Below are positions 25,758-35,707 of a stretch of DNA of 64,000 bases, piece after piece. A program made the position numbers and the translations under genes. Below the pieces are notes generated by a model. The model was given only the letters and a program-made list of their open reading frames with translations, made no database searches and was not told the origin of the DNA. Where the stretch lies: the NCBI RefSeq assembly GCF_036320655.1, contig NZ_CP143258.1:930001-994000 (forward strand), given 5' to 3'. The stretch's first letter is position 1. Every line of letters begins with the position of its first letter. The stretch comes from Porphyromonas pogonae. Its GTDB lineage: Bacteria > Bacteroidota > Bacteroidia > Bacteroidales > Porphyromonadaceae.

Positions 25758-27283
25758 TGGAAAAAGGTAAGATATATCTCGTGGGCGCAGGCCCGGGTGA
25801 TCCCGAATTGCTTACGGTGCGCGCGCGCGACCTGCTTACTGAAGCAGACTGTGTAATTTACGATGCGCTGGTCAATCCTGCCATACTCAATCTGGTCCCG
25901 TTACACGCCCAACTGATCTATGTTGGCAAGAGAGCCGATCATCACTCCTACACGCAGGAGGAGATCAATGATATCATCTTGCAAGAGTATAGACCCGAGG
26001 GTATTGTTGTGCGACTCAAGGGTGGTGACCCCTTTGTTTTCGGCCGTGGAGGTGAAGAGATGCTGGCATTGGCACAAGGGGGCATTCCTTTCGAAGTAGT
26101 TCCTGGTATCACCTCCGGCATCGCTGCTCCGGAATATATGAGTATCCCCGTTACTCATCGGGGCATCAGCACGTCCGTGACGTTGATCACAGGATTTACC
26201 AAAGAGCTCCAAGCACCTGATGCGGACTGGGATGCATTGGTACGTCTCGGTGGCACTTTGGTTTTTTATATGAGTACCCGCACAGCTCCATTGGTGAGTG
26301 CCAAGCTCGTAGAGGCAGGCATGTCCCCTGATACACCTATGGCTATTATTACCAACGGTACATTGCCTCATCAGACTATGATCTGTGATAAGATTTCGGC
26401 TTTTACGGATACATTTACAGACTACGAAATATTAGCTCCGGGGCTTGTGGTCATAGGCGATGTGATAGGACTCAAAGACAGTGTGCCTGATCGACCGCAA
26501 AAACCGCTGCAAGGACAAAATATATTGGTAACCCGCTCACTACACCAATCATCCAATCTAGCAGATATGTTGAGCAACTGTGGAGCCAATCCTATATTGC
26601 TGCCTACGATAGAAATTACTCCCCTGGAAGATCAGTCGTGTCTGAGATCAGCTTTTGAGAATATCTCTTCTTATAATTGGATATTCTTTACTTCGGTCAA
26701 TGGAGTAGAAGTTTTCTTCGATGAATTACTCAAAGGGGATAGAGATATTAGAGCCGTGGCCCACTGTTCCTTTGCGGTAGTAGGTAAAGCTACCGGAGAT
26801 GCCATGATGAAATATGGACTTAAGCCCGACTTCGTACCTGCCAAACACACGGGCGAAGACATGGTGGCGGAATTTGTGCAGAGCTATGACATGGATGGGG
26901 TGAAGGTGCTACTGCCGGGATCTGTATTGTCACGCGATGCTATCAAGGACAATCTGTCCGATCATGGTGTCGTCTGTGATTTTATTCCCGTTTACGACAA
27001 TCAGCCTATCCACTATTCGTCGCAACGCCTGGAGGTAATGCGTGCTATTGCTCCGCAGTGGATCACATTTTGTAGTTCATCCGCAGTGACCAACTTCATG
27101 AAGTTGGTCGACAATCATGGTTTGCAGGATTGGATACGGCACTCCCGCATCGCCTGTATAGGAGAGCTTACCGCACACACAGCCACTCATGCCGGCCTAC
27201 AGGTGGATGTGATGCCACACAAGCCTCTCATGGAATTATTGGTTCAAGAAATTATAAATTATACACAACAACAAACACACTAA
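25754..27283 (+). CDS. CobA-HemD fusion: uroporphyrinogen-III methyltransferase and synthase
   Basis: Residues 1 to about 245 are a SUMT (CobA/CysG-C) methylase: [48 protein letters not shown] and [12 protein letters not shown]. Residues about 255 to 509 are uroporphyrinogen-III synthase (HemD): [44 protein letters not shown]. The fusion makes uroporphyrinogen III and methylates it to precorrin-2, which diverts flux to siroheme and cobalamin. The start ATG overlaps the hemC TGA. Together with the dehydrogenase domain upstream, the operon encodes all steps to sirohydrochlorin. Confidence 0.93.
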   Translation: MMEKGKIYLVGAGPGDPELLTVRARDLLTEADCVIYDALVNPAILNLVPLHAQLIYVGKRADHHSYTQEEINDIILQEYRPEGIVVRLKGGDPFVFGRGGEEMLALAQGGIPFEVVPGITSGIAAPEYMSIPVTHRGISTSVTLITGFTKELQAPDADWDALVRLGGTLVFYMSTRTAPLVSAKLVEAGMSPDTPMAIITNGTLPHQTMICDKISAFTDTFTDYEILAPGLVVIGDVIGLKDSVPDRPQKPLQGQNILVTRSLHQSSNLADMLSNCGANPILLPTIEITPLEDQSCLRSAFENISSYNWIFFTSVNGVEVFFDELLKGDRDIRAVAHCSFAVVGKATGDAMMKYGLKPDFVPAKHTGEDMVAEFVQSYDMDGVKVLLPGSVLSRDAIKDNLSDHGVVCDFIPVYDNQPIHYSSQRLEVMRAIAPQWITFCSSSAVTNFMKLVDNHGLQDWIRHSRIACIGELTAHTATHAGLQVDVMPHKPLMELLVQEIINYTQQQTH

Positions 27284-27287
27284 GGAT

Positions 27288-28262
27288 ATGTTCCCATTTA
27301 CCAGAATGCGCCGTCTCAGAAACACTGAAGCTCTCAGAGCCATGGTGCGTGAGACCTCATTATCACCTCAAGACTTCATAGCTCCGCTCTTTGTACGTCA
27401 TGGAGAAAATATTAAAGAAGAGATATCTGCTATGCCGGGGCAATACCATTTCTCTGTAGATACAGTGCTTACAGAGTGTGCAGAGCTGGCAGCTCTGGGT
27501 ATCAGTGGAGTGATGCTATTTGGTATTCCCGACCACAAGGATGCTACAGGCTCGGAATCGTATGATGACAACGGCATAGTACAGCAAGCTATCAGAGCTA
27601 TCAAAAAAGCTTTGCCCGACTTCCTTGTTATAGCGGATGTGTGCATGTGTGAATATACCGATCACGGACACTGCGGTATTATTCACGACCACTACGTAGA
27701 TAATGATGAGACGCTCGAATACCTGTGCAAGCAAACGCTCTCTTATGCCCGTGCGGGCGTGGACATGGTGGCTCCCTCCGATATGATGGACGGGCGCATA
27801 CAAGCGATGCGTAGGGCTTTGGACGAGAATGGTTTTGTGAAGATTCCCATCATGGCTTACTCAGCTAAGTTCAGCTCTGCATTTTATGGACCTTTCCGTG
27901 AAGCAGCCGACTCTGCGCCCTCGTTTGGTGACAGACGTTCGTACCAGATGGATCCTGCCAATGCCAATGAAGCTCTGCGTGAGATAGAATCGGATATAGA
28001 GGAAGGCGCAGACATTGTAATGGTCAAGCCTGCTTTGCCTTATCTCGATATAATTGCCCGTGCGGCACAGGAATTCAAGTTGCCTATTGCCGCTTACAAT
28101 GTGAGTGGCGAGTACTCTATGGTAAAAGCTGCCGCAGCCAATGGATGGATCGATGAAGATCGCATCATCATTGAATCTCTATTGAGCATCAAGCGTGCGG
28201 GAGCCAAAATTATTATTACTTATTTTGCCAAAGATGCCTGTCGCATCATGAACAAACATTAG
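27288..28262 (+). CDS. hemB: HemB, delta-aminolevulinic acid dehydratase
   Basis: HemB joins two ALA molecules to porphobilinogen. The zinc-binding Cys triad is seen in [17 protein letters not shown] (about residues 118-130), so it is a zinc-type enzyme. The Schiff-base lysines are in [14 protein letters not shown] (about 194) and in [13 protein letters not shown] (about 247). At 324 aa it is full length. It starts 4 bp after the cobA-hemD stop. Confidence 0.96.
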   Translation: MFPFTRMRRLRNTEALRAMVRETSLSPQDFIAPLFVRHGENIKEEISAMPGQYHFSVDTVLTECAELAALGISGVMLFGIPDHKDATGSESYDDNGIVQQAIRAIKKALPDFLVIADVCMCEYTDHGHCGIIHDHYVDNDETLEYLCKQTLSYARAGVDMVAPSDMMDGRIQAMRRALDENGFVKIPIMAYSAKFSSAFYGPFREAADSAPSFGDRRSYQMDPANANEALREIESDIEEGADIVMVKPALPYLDIIARAAQEFKLPIAAYNVSGEYSMVKAAAANGWIDEDRIIIESLLSIKRAGAKIIITYFAKDACRIMNKH

Positions 28263-28269
28263 CGATACT

Positions 28270-29562
28270 ATGCCTACTTACACAAAATCTGAGTCTCTGT
28301 TTCAGGAGGCCAATCAGTATATCCCCGGAGGAGTAAACAGCCCTGTGCGTGCATTTAAATCTGTAGGGCGCACGCCACTCTATATCGATCATGGCACGGA
28401 CGGTCATGTGTTTGACGTAGATGGTAATGAGTACATCGACTTCATCTCTTCGTGGGGGCCTCTCATCCTGGGGCACGCCAATCCTCTCATCCAAGATGCC
28501 ATCCGCAAAGAAGTGGAGAAAGGTACAAGCTACGGCGCATGCAATGAACACGAGGTGGAGATGGCTCGTATGATCTGCAACTTCTTCCCCTCCGTAGACA
28601 AGGTGCGTATGGTCAACTCGGGTACCGAAGCTACTATGAGTGCAGTGCGTCTGGCAAGAGGTTTCACGGGGCGTGACAAGATTATCAAATTCGATGGTTG
28701 CTATCATGGGCATGCCGATATGTTCCTGATCAAAGCCGGCTCAGGACTTGCTACTTACGGCGAGAGCGGCAGTGCAGGCGTAACCAAAGGCACTGCGGAG
28801 GATACTTTGGTGGCTACGTATAACGATATTTCTTCGGTAAAAAAACTGATTCAAGCCTTTCCTCATCAGATAGCCGCTGTGATACTGGAGCCTGTGATGG
28901 GGAATATGGGGCTTATCATGCCTCGTGAGGGCTTCCTGCAAGAACTGCGTGAGCTTACATCCGAACATAATATCTTGCTTATCTTTGACGAAGTCATCAG
29001 CGGGTTCCGTGCAGCCAAGGGTGGGGTACAAGAGCTATTCGGTATAAGTCCTGATCTCACCTGTCTGGGTAAAATTATAGGCGGTGGTCTACCTGTGGGA
29101 GCTTTCGGAGGAAGGGCTGATATTATGGATCATCTGTCTCCTAACGGACGTGTCTATCAGGCGGGCACCCTATCGGGCAATCCACTGGCTATGGTAGCAG
29201 GTATTGCTATGCTTCGTCAATTGGAATCTCCCGGGTTCTATGACGAGCTTGAGGCGGTAGGAGCTCGATTCGAGGCTCTCGTGCAGGAAGCTATTGTTCC
29301 CTATGGGGACAAGCTTTCGTTCAATCGTTGCGGATCATTATGCACACTCTTTTTCAAATCCGGCGGTGTGATTTGTAATGATGATGCCAAGAAGAGCGAT
29401 ACAAATTTGTATGCTCGCTATTTTCAGCTGATGTTGGATCAGGGCGTCTATTTACCACCATCGCAGTTTGAGTGCATGTTTCTTTCCGCTGCTCATACCG
29501 ACGAGGATTTACAGCGTACTGTAGAAGCTATGTCTACTGCTTTGGCCAAGGTGCTGGCATAG
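28270..29562 (+). CDS. hemL: HemL, glutamate-1-semialdehyde 2,1-aminomutase
   Basis: HemL converts glutamate-1-semialdehyde to ALA using pyridoxamine phosphate. Family blocks are IPGGVNSPVRAFKSVG, MVNSGTEATMSAVRLARG, FDGCYHGHADMFLIKAGSG and YQAGTLSGNPLAM. The PLP lysine is in CLGKIIGGGLPVGAFGG (about residue 267). At 430 aa it is full length. It is the last gene of the operon; a strong terminator follows. Confidence 0.96.
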   Translation: MPTYTKSESLFQEANQYIPGGVNSPVRAFKSVGRTPLYIDHGTDGHVFDVDGNEYIDFISSWGPLILGHANPLIQDAIRKEVEKGTSYGACNEHEVEMARMICNFFPSVDKVRMVNSGTEATMSAVRLARGFTGRDKIIKFDGCYHGHADMFLIKAGSGLATYGESGSAGVTKGTAEDTLVATYNDISSVKKLIQAFPHQIAAVILEPVMGNMGLIMPREGFLQELRELTSEHNILLIFDEVISGFRAAKGGVQELFGISPDLTCLGKIIGGGLPVGAFGGRADIMDHLSPNGRVYQAGTLSGNPLAMVAGIAMLRQLESPGFYDELEAVGARFEALVQEAIVPYGDKLSFNRCGSLCTLFFKSGGVICNDDAKKSDTNLYARYFQLMLDQGVYLPPSQFECMFLSAAHTDEDLQRTVEAMSTALAKVLA

Positions 29563-29583
29563 CTTTCATAAAATATAATAAAC

Positions 29584-29620
29584 AAATAGGGTGTGCCAAC
29601 TGTGTAGCACACCCTATTTT
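29584..29620 (+). terminator. Rho-independent terminator of the cobalt-tetrapyrrole operon
   Basis: A perfect 13-bp stem, AAATAGGGTGTGC (29584-29596) with GCACACCCTATTT (29607-29619), has a short loop and a T run. It sits between two convergent genes and may also end the enolase transcript. Confidence 0.88.
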
Positions 29621-29690
29621 GATTATATGTATTACGGACCAATTCTCAACGGTGTGAGTATTTGGGGCCGTGTTTGAACGAGTCTAAGAC

Positions 29691-31028
<1,338 letters not shown>

Positions 31029-31183
31029 TTAATTCATTAAATAAATTTGTATTTATACCTCTTTCTTTTTAGTTCCTTGTAAATATTAGGATTTGTTGGG
31101 TAATTTATTGATGATCACCCACTAATAATTGAGGATTGAGGAGGTATCAGTCACTTTAGTGCGCTCTGATACTACAGACTTGT

Positions 31184-31831
31184 TTAGGGCGCTATACGGG
31201 TAAGTGTCCATGTGTTGTCCTCATTGCGGGTATAGAGAAATCTGTCATGCAGGCGACTTTCCCTTCCTTGCCAAAATTCTATTCGATTCGCCTTGACGGC
31301 GTATCCTCCCCAGGTACCAGGGCGAGGCACCTCACGCCCTGCGTATTTGAGACTTTCCTTCATAAACTCGGTCACGATAAACGTCCTGCCGGGAATAGGG
31401 CGGCTTTGGGGAGATATTCTAGCCCCTACACGACTTTTATAAGGACGTGTTTTGAAATATGCATCGCTAATCTCGGGCTCTAATTTGCGGATGTTTCCCT
31501 CAATATGAATCTGTCTCTCGAGCTCGTGCCACAAAAAGGTAAGACACACATGCGGATTGGAGGCAATCTGCTGTCCTTTGCGACTTTCGTAGTTGGTATA
31601 GAATACAAACTCATCACCCAAAACTTCTTTGAGCAGTACTGTGCGTGTACTGGGGTGCCCGTCCGGAGTAGAAGTGCCCACAATCACAGCGGTCGGCTCC
31701 AGCGCTTTAGCGTCGATAGCATCTTGTAGCCATTTAGCAATTAATATAAAAGGATCGGCCGGCATATCCTTGCTACTAAGACTTTTACTTATATACTCAC
31801 GTCTTACATTCTCAAGATGTAAATCCATCAT
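31184..31831 (-). CDS. pdxH: PdxH, pyridoxamine 5'-phosphate oxidase
   Basis: PdxH oxidises pyridoxine/pyridoxamine phosphate to pyridoxal phosphate using FMN and oxygen. The 215-aa protein has ADPFILIAKWLQDAIDA, the FMN block PSTRTVLLKEVLGDEFVFYT and NYESRKGQQIASNPHVCLTF. The C-terminal signature is WGGYAVKANRIEFWQGRESR, then LHDRFLYTR. It reads toward eno and is divergent from the serine dehydratase gene. Confidence 0.95.
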   Translation of the reverse strand: MMDLHLENVRREYISKSLSSKDMPADPFILIAKWLQDAIDAKALEPTAVIVGTSTPDGHPSTRTVLLKEVLGDEFVFYTNYESRKGQQIASNPHVCLTFLWHELERQIHIEGNIRKLEPEISDAYFKTRPYKSRVGARISPQSRPIPGRTFIVTEFMKESLKYAGREVPRPGTWGGYAVKANRIEFWQGRESRLHDRFLYTRNEDNTWTLTRIAP

Positions 31832-31876
31832 TTAGTATTTGATTTAATTTTTTAAACTCTTTTGTTCGTTTATTTA

Positions 31877-31904
31877 CAAAAATACCTTTTTTTCTATACT
31901 TTTG
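31877..31904. promoter_or_regulatory. Back-to-back -7 boxes of pdxH and the serine dehydratase gene
   Basis: TATTTTTG on the minus strand (31877-31884) and TACTTTTG on the plus strand (31897-31904) both fit TAnnTTTG. With only 12 bp between them, the -33 region of each gene overlaps the start region of the other, so the two promoters probably compete. Confidence 0.5.
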
Positions 31905-31980
31905 CGTAGTCTTTATGATAAATAAGGATTACCTTTTTTACTTATTACACACTACTTTCTAATTTAGAAATTCTTCACTC

Positions 31981-33174
31981 ATGGAATCAATAAAACAAAT
32001 ATATCGTATCGGTTATGGCCCCAGTAGCAGCCATACTATGGGACCTCGCCGGGCAGCAGAGCAGTTCCTGGAGCAATGCCCGAGGGCTGATTACTTCAAA
32101 GTCACTCTTTATGGTAGTCTTGCTGCAACCGGCAAGGGACACCTTACAGATGTAGCCATCTTGGATGTGCTTACAGCTGTGGCGCCTACCGAAATTATCT
32201 GGAAGCCCGAGATAGAAATGCCTTTTCATCCTAATGGGATGCTTTTCGAAGGATATGATGGCGAGCATCATCTGCTCAAAGATTATCTGATCTATAGCAT
32301 AGGCGGGGGTGTACTTGCCAATGAAGACTTCAATGAGCAGAAAGCATCACAGATATATCCCCACAGCACCATAAAAGATATAATAGAACACCTGAATACT
32401 ACCGGAAAGAGCTTCTGGGAATATGTAGAGGAGCATGAAGGCAATACCATATGGGACTATATGGCAGAGGTATGGGATGCTATGCGAAGCGCAGTAAGAG
32501 AAGGGTTGGAAGCAGAAGGCGTTTTGCCCGGAGGTTTGGGCTTACGTCGTAAAGCGGCAACCTATATGATCAAAGCCAAAGGATATGGCTCCAGTGTGCG
32601 CAATAGGGGTAAGGTATATGCTTACGCTCTTGCGGTAAGTGAGCAGAATGCTGCGGGAGGGCGCATCGTCACAGCGCCCACATGTGGAAGTTCCGGTGTT
32701 GTGCCAGCTGTGCTTTACCATTTGCAAGAGAGTAGAGAGTTTGCCGATGTGCGTATCTACCGAGCTTTGGCTACAGCTGCTTTATTTGGCAATGTGGTTC
32801 GCACCAATGCTTCCATCTCGGGAGCTGAAGTAGGTTGTCAGGGCGAAGTAGGAGTGGCTTGTGCCATGGGAGCTGCGGCAGCATCTCAGCTTTTCGGAGG
32901 GTCTTTACAGCAGATTGAGTATTGTGCCGAGATGGCGCTGGAGCATCACTTGGGACTTACTTGTGATCCTGTGTGTGGCCTTGTGCAGATACCATGCATC
33001 GAACGTAATGCTTTTGCTGCTGCTCGTGCTTTGGATGCCAATACTTATGGATCATTCAGCGACGGCAAGCATCGTGTAAGTTTTGATCAGGTAGTAGAGG
33101 TGATGCGACAAACAGGTCATGACCTTCCTAGCCTCTACAAGGAGACATCTACCGGAGGTCTTGCTATGGTTTAA
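31981..33174 (+). CDS. sdaA: L-serine dehydratase (ammonia-lyase), single-chain iron-sulfur type
   Basis: The enzyme deaminates L-serine to pyruvate and ammonia. The N-terminal beta domain has [20 protein letters not shown], and the alpha domain follows near residue 170. Cys residues for the 4Fe-4S cluster are seen in [13 protein letters not shown] and in [20 protein letters not shown]. At 397 aa both domains are in one chain, as in SdaA of many anaerobes. Amino acids are a main carbon source in asaccharolytic Porphyromonas. A MITE separates the stop from the terminator. Confidence 0.95.
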   Translation: MESIKQIYRIGYGPSSSHTMGPRRAAEQFLEQCPRADYFKVTLYGSLAATGKGHLTDVAILDVLTAVAPTEIIWKPEIEMPFHPNGMLFEGYDGEHHLLKDYLIYSIGGGVLANEDFNEQKASQIYPHSTIKDIIEHLNTTGKSFWEYVEEHEGNTIWDYMAEVWDAMRSAVREGLEAEGVLPGGLGLRRKAATYMIKAKGYGSSVRNRGKVYAYALAVSEQNAAGGRIVTAPTCGSSGVVPAVLYHLQESREFADVRIYRALATAALFGNVVRTNASISGAEVGCQGEVGVACAMGAAAASQLFGGSLQQIEYCAEMALEHHLGLTCDPVCGLVQIPCIERNAFAAARALDANTYGSFSDGKHRVSFDQVVEVMRQTGHDLPSLYKETSTGGLAMV

Positions 33175-33194
33175 GATGGTCACAATACCCAATT

Positions 33195-33381
33195 GAGACC
33201 GTTGCATAGCAGGCCAATTGCTTCGTTGCTTGCGAGATTCGCGCTAGGTCATTTACCTGAAGTAAACTCCCTGTGCACTCACTCTTAGCGCCTTGCTCTT
33301 TACCCTCTCTGCCCGGTCAAAGTGTCTTTTGTCGGCTTTGCCTCCAAAATCCACAAGACTGTTGACTTTTGCAACAGTCTC
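33195..33381 (-). mobile_element. 187-bp MITE, copy 3
   Basis: It has the same ends and length as the other copies, in the reverse orientation. AATT lies on both sides (33191-33194 and 33382-33385), so only 4 bp of duplication remain visible. It lies between the serine dehydratase stop and its terminator. Confidence 0.9.
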
Positions 33382-33401
33382 AATTGGATAAAATAGAATA
33401 C

Positions 33402-33436
33402 AAAAAATCCTGTGGCAATAGTCACAGGATTTTTTT
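33402..33436. terminator. Bidirectional terminator
   Basis: AAAAAATCCTGTG (33402-33414) pairs with CACAGGATTTTTT (33423-33435), with A and T runs on both sides. It lies between convergent genes and can serve both. Confidence 0.87.
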
Positions 33437-33457
33437 GTTTGAACATGTATTATTTTC

Positions 33458-34918
33458 TTATTCTCTTTCTCCCCATTTCTTTGTGAGGTTGATGAGCGGA
33501 ATACTTAGGCGAAATGCGATAGCCGGTTTACCACGCTCAAAATCATATCCCAGGAATAAGCCCATACGTGTAAGATCACCATATCCTATCGAGTAACCTC
33601 CTTCAATGTAAGGTTTCATGCCTTGGATCTGTGACAAAGCCTTGACATGTAAGGTTTCATCGAGGCGAGCTTTTTTGATTTTATTCCATTGGGTTACCAG
33701 CAAATTCTGAGAGGTATAATTCAATTGGGTCGAAACCCATTGATTACCTCCTGTATAGAGGTTAGGTAGTGTCGCAAAAGTATAATTGAGAGGTTGAATG
33801 GTAATTGCATAGTTCTTCCCGAAATACTTTTCATCAGGTTGCATTACATACGTTCTGTCAATATATTTACCTGCCGTAACCAGATAGTCAAAGAAGGCTT
33901 CTTTACCCGTAGGGAATGCTCCTCTGACTATTCCTTCTATCATTTTATACTGTACCCACTTGTCCGAAGTCTCTCCTTTAGGCTTGAATGCTTGCCGGTA
34001 TATGACTCCCAATGCCGGCAGTGGGTATCCTGCCGGATTGATATATTTGGCTCCCCCTGCCGTGCTATATCTAACTTTGGGACTCAGATGAAACAGTAAC
34101 TGAGCTTCTCCTGTTAGGGCTTTGTGCATCTCAAACTGGCTGTTGTCTTTGTAATAAGGTGTCCTTTTTTCCATTGTTCCCGTTAGAGTGAGCTGTAACC
34201 TGTTACCTATAAACATTTCATTGCGTACCAAACCGTATTCTTTGCGGTAATATCTTACCGGGCTATTACCCAAGGGGAATATAGGATACTGATTGAGATA
34301 TGTTTGTTGTGCTGCCATGTAATTGAGATCCCCGGAAGTAATCCCTCCCGATAAAACCAGCAGGCCTGCCAAGGTGCGAGGAGCATAATGCAATGATAGA
34401 TTATGCTGCGTATTGATATACTTACTTTTTGTGGTGTAATAAATAGAAGGAATATAAGTGAGCCTAACCCCGGGTTTGAACCTATATGATAATCCTATTT
34501 TGTATCCCAACCACCAGCCGTCATCATCATTGATTTCATCAATAACGCTGGTGAGACCGAAAACACCTAAACGGAAATTCTTAAAATCATAATCTTTACC
34601 AAAAATGAGATATCCCCATATTCCCGCTTCATCTCCTTTGATCATAGGATGATCAGTCCGAGGGTCTTTTTCGCGTTCCCTGTAGCTACTATCTATCTTT
34701 CTCAGGAAATAATAACTTCCTATGACCCTGAACTTCTCTTCTGGCATGTAGCGCAAGAAGCGTTCCATGCGTTTGCTGGGGCGCAAAGTATCTGCACTCA
34801 CCACACTTTTTAGAGCCGCATTATCACCTTTTATGGAATCATTTAATGGCACATTATGTGCATTTAAACTCAGGGTAGTGAGGGCTATCAAAAAAGATAT
34901 TATATATTTATGTTTCAT
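33458..34918 (-). CDS. Predicted outer-membrane beta-barrel protein
   Basis: The 486-aa protein begins with a signal peptide (IISFLIALTTLSLNA). A short disordered lead with SADTLRPSKRMERFLRYMPE follows, then alternating aromatic beta strands (YKIGLSYRFKPGVRLTYIPS, LSLHYAPRTLAGLLVLSGG, YIEGGYSIGYGDLTRMGLFL). It ends in a strand-like AIAFRLSIPLINLTKKWG. The pattern resembles the C-terminal barrel of DUF5686-type proteins, but the CarboxypepD-like N-terminus of that family is absent, so the family is not assigned. Function unknown. Confidence 0.75.
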   Translation of the reverse strand: MKHKYIISFLIALTTLSLNAHNVPLNDSIKGDNAALKSVVSADTLRPSKRMERFLRYMPEEKFRVIGSYYFLRKIDSSYREREKDPRTDHPMIKGDEAGIWGYLIFGKDYDFKNFRLGVFGLTSVIDEINDDDGWWLGYKIGLSYRFKPGVRLTYIPSIYYTTKSKYINTQHNLSLHYAPRTLAGLLVLSGGITSGDLNYMAAQQTYLNQYPIFPLGNSPVRYYRKEYGLVRNEMFIGNRLQLTLTGTMEKRTPYYKDNSQFEMHKALTGEAQLLFHLSPKVRYSTAGGAKYINPAGYPLPALGVIYRQAFKPKGETSDKWVQYKMIEGIVRGAFPTGKEAFFDYLVTAGKYIDRTYVMQPDEKYFGKNYAITIQPLNYTFATLPNLYTGGNQWVSTQLNYTSQNLLVTQWNKIKKARLDETLHVKALSQIQGMKPYIEGGYSIGYGDLTRMGLFLGYDFERGKPAIAFRLSIPLINLTKKWGERE

Positions 34919-34973
34919 TTGGGGGTGATATTTATATCAAAGTTAAATGAAAAACGTTTATATAAAATAGATT

Positions 34974-35162
34974 ATGAGGATAAAAAGAAAAAAAGTTACA
35001 CAAGTATTCTTATGGCTTATTATCATGCTTGCAATAGTATGCATAATAGCCGCATTTTTTGTCAATGAAGCTCAACGATTGATAATCATGGCAGGAGGAG
35101 CTCTTCTAATCATCAACCTTATTATCATGATGTATTTCTTTAGGCGCAATGCCGAGGACTGA
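34974..35162 (+). CDS. Small membrane protein with two membrane segments
   Basis: The 62-aa protein has a basic start (MRIKRKKVTQ), two hydrophobic helices (VFLWLIIMLAIVCIIAAFFV and LIIMAGGALLIINLIIMMYF) and a polar tail (FRRNAED). It lies between divergent genes and just before tmRNA. I do not recognise the family; short two-helix proteins like this are common in Bacteroidales envelopes. Confidence 0.6.
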   Translation: MRIKRKKVTQVFLWLIIMLAIVCIIAAFFVNEAQRLIIMAGGALLIINLIIMMYFFRRNAED

Positions 35163-35195
35163 CTCCTATAAATATTGTGATTCATAATATTTTTT

Positions 35196-35203
35196 TAACT
35201 TTG
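35196..35203 (+). promoter_or_regulatory. -7 box of tmRNA
   Basis: TAACTTTG matches TAnnTTTG and ends 15 nt before the tmRNA 5' end, the distance expected for a direct start. Confidence 0.65.
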
Positions 35204-35218
35204 TACTATACAAATCAT

Positions 35219-35621
35219 GGGGATGACTGGCTTTGACAGCGTGATGAAGTGATTTGTAAGCATGTAGTGCGTGGGTGGCTTGCACTATAATCTCAGACAT
35301 CGAACTTTTTAATTGGCGAAAATAATTTTGCTCTTGCTGCATAACCGAAGTATAGTAAGTTAATGCTTAATCATCGCAATAGTTGCGGTGACAAGACATC
35401 ACCCGAAAAGCTCCCGTCCTGTAGCGTTTCGATATGGTGGTGCTAAAAATTCAGGAATCGCTCATTGTAGCCTTCGGCAGTGGGTTAAATTTTAGAAGGA
35501 TAAGGATAGTCCACTGGTAGCTTCAGCCGCAGGCCTGTCTCGAAAATCGTAAGTGAGGCTAAACATGTAGAAAGCAAATTAATTCCATGTTTGGACCAGG
35601 GTTCAATTCCCTGCATCTCCA
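35219..35621 (+). ncRNA. ssrA: tmRNA (SsrA)
   Basis: tmRNA rescues stalled ribosomes and tags the nascent peptide for proteolysis. The 5' GGGGATG pairs with CATCTCC near 35614-35620, forming the alanyl acceptor stem. GGTTCAATTCCC is the T-arm. The tag frame at 35315-35344 reads GENNFALAA followed by TAA, ending in the expected ALAA. Four pseudoknot regions fit in the 403-nt length. CCA is not encoded. The TAACTTTG promoter and a terminator flank it. Confidence 0.95.
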
Positions 35622-35630
35622 CACATTGTT

Positions 35631-35668
35631 AAGCGTAAATTGTTGTAATAGACACTTTACGCTTTTTT
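35631..35668 (+). terminator. Terminator of tmRNA
   Basis: AGCGTAAA (35632-35639) pairs with TTTACGCT (35656-35663) and is followed by a T run. Confidence 0.82.
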
Positions 35669-35707
35669 ATTTTGATTTATTGATCTTCCCTAGCTCCCCT
35701 CTATTCC

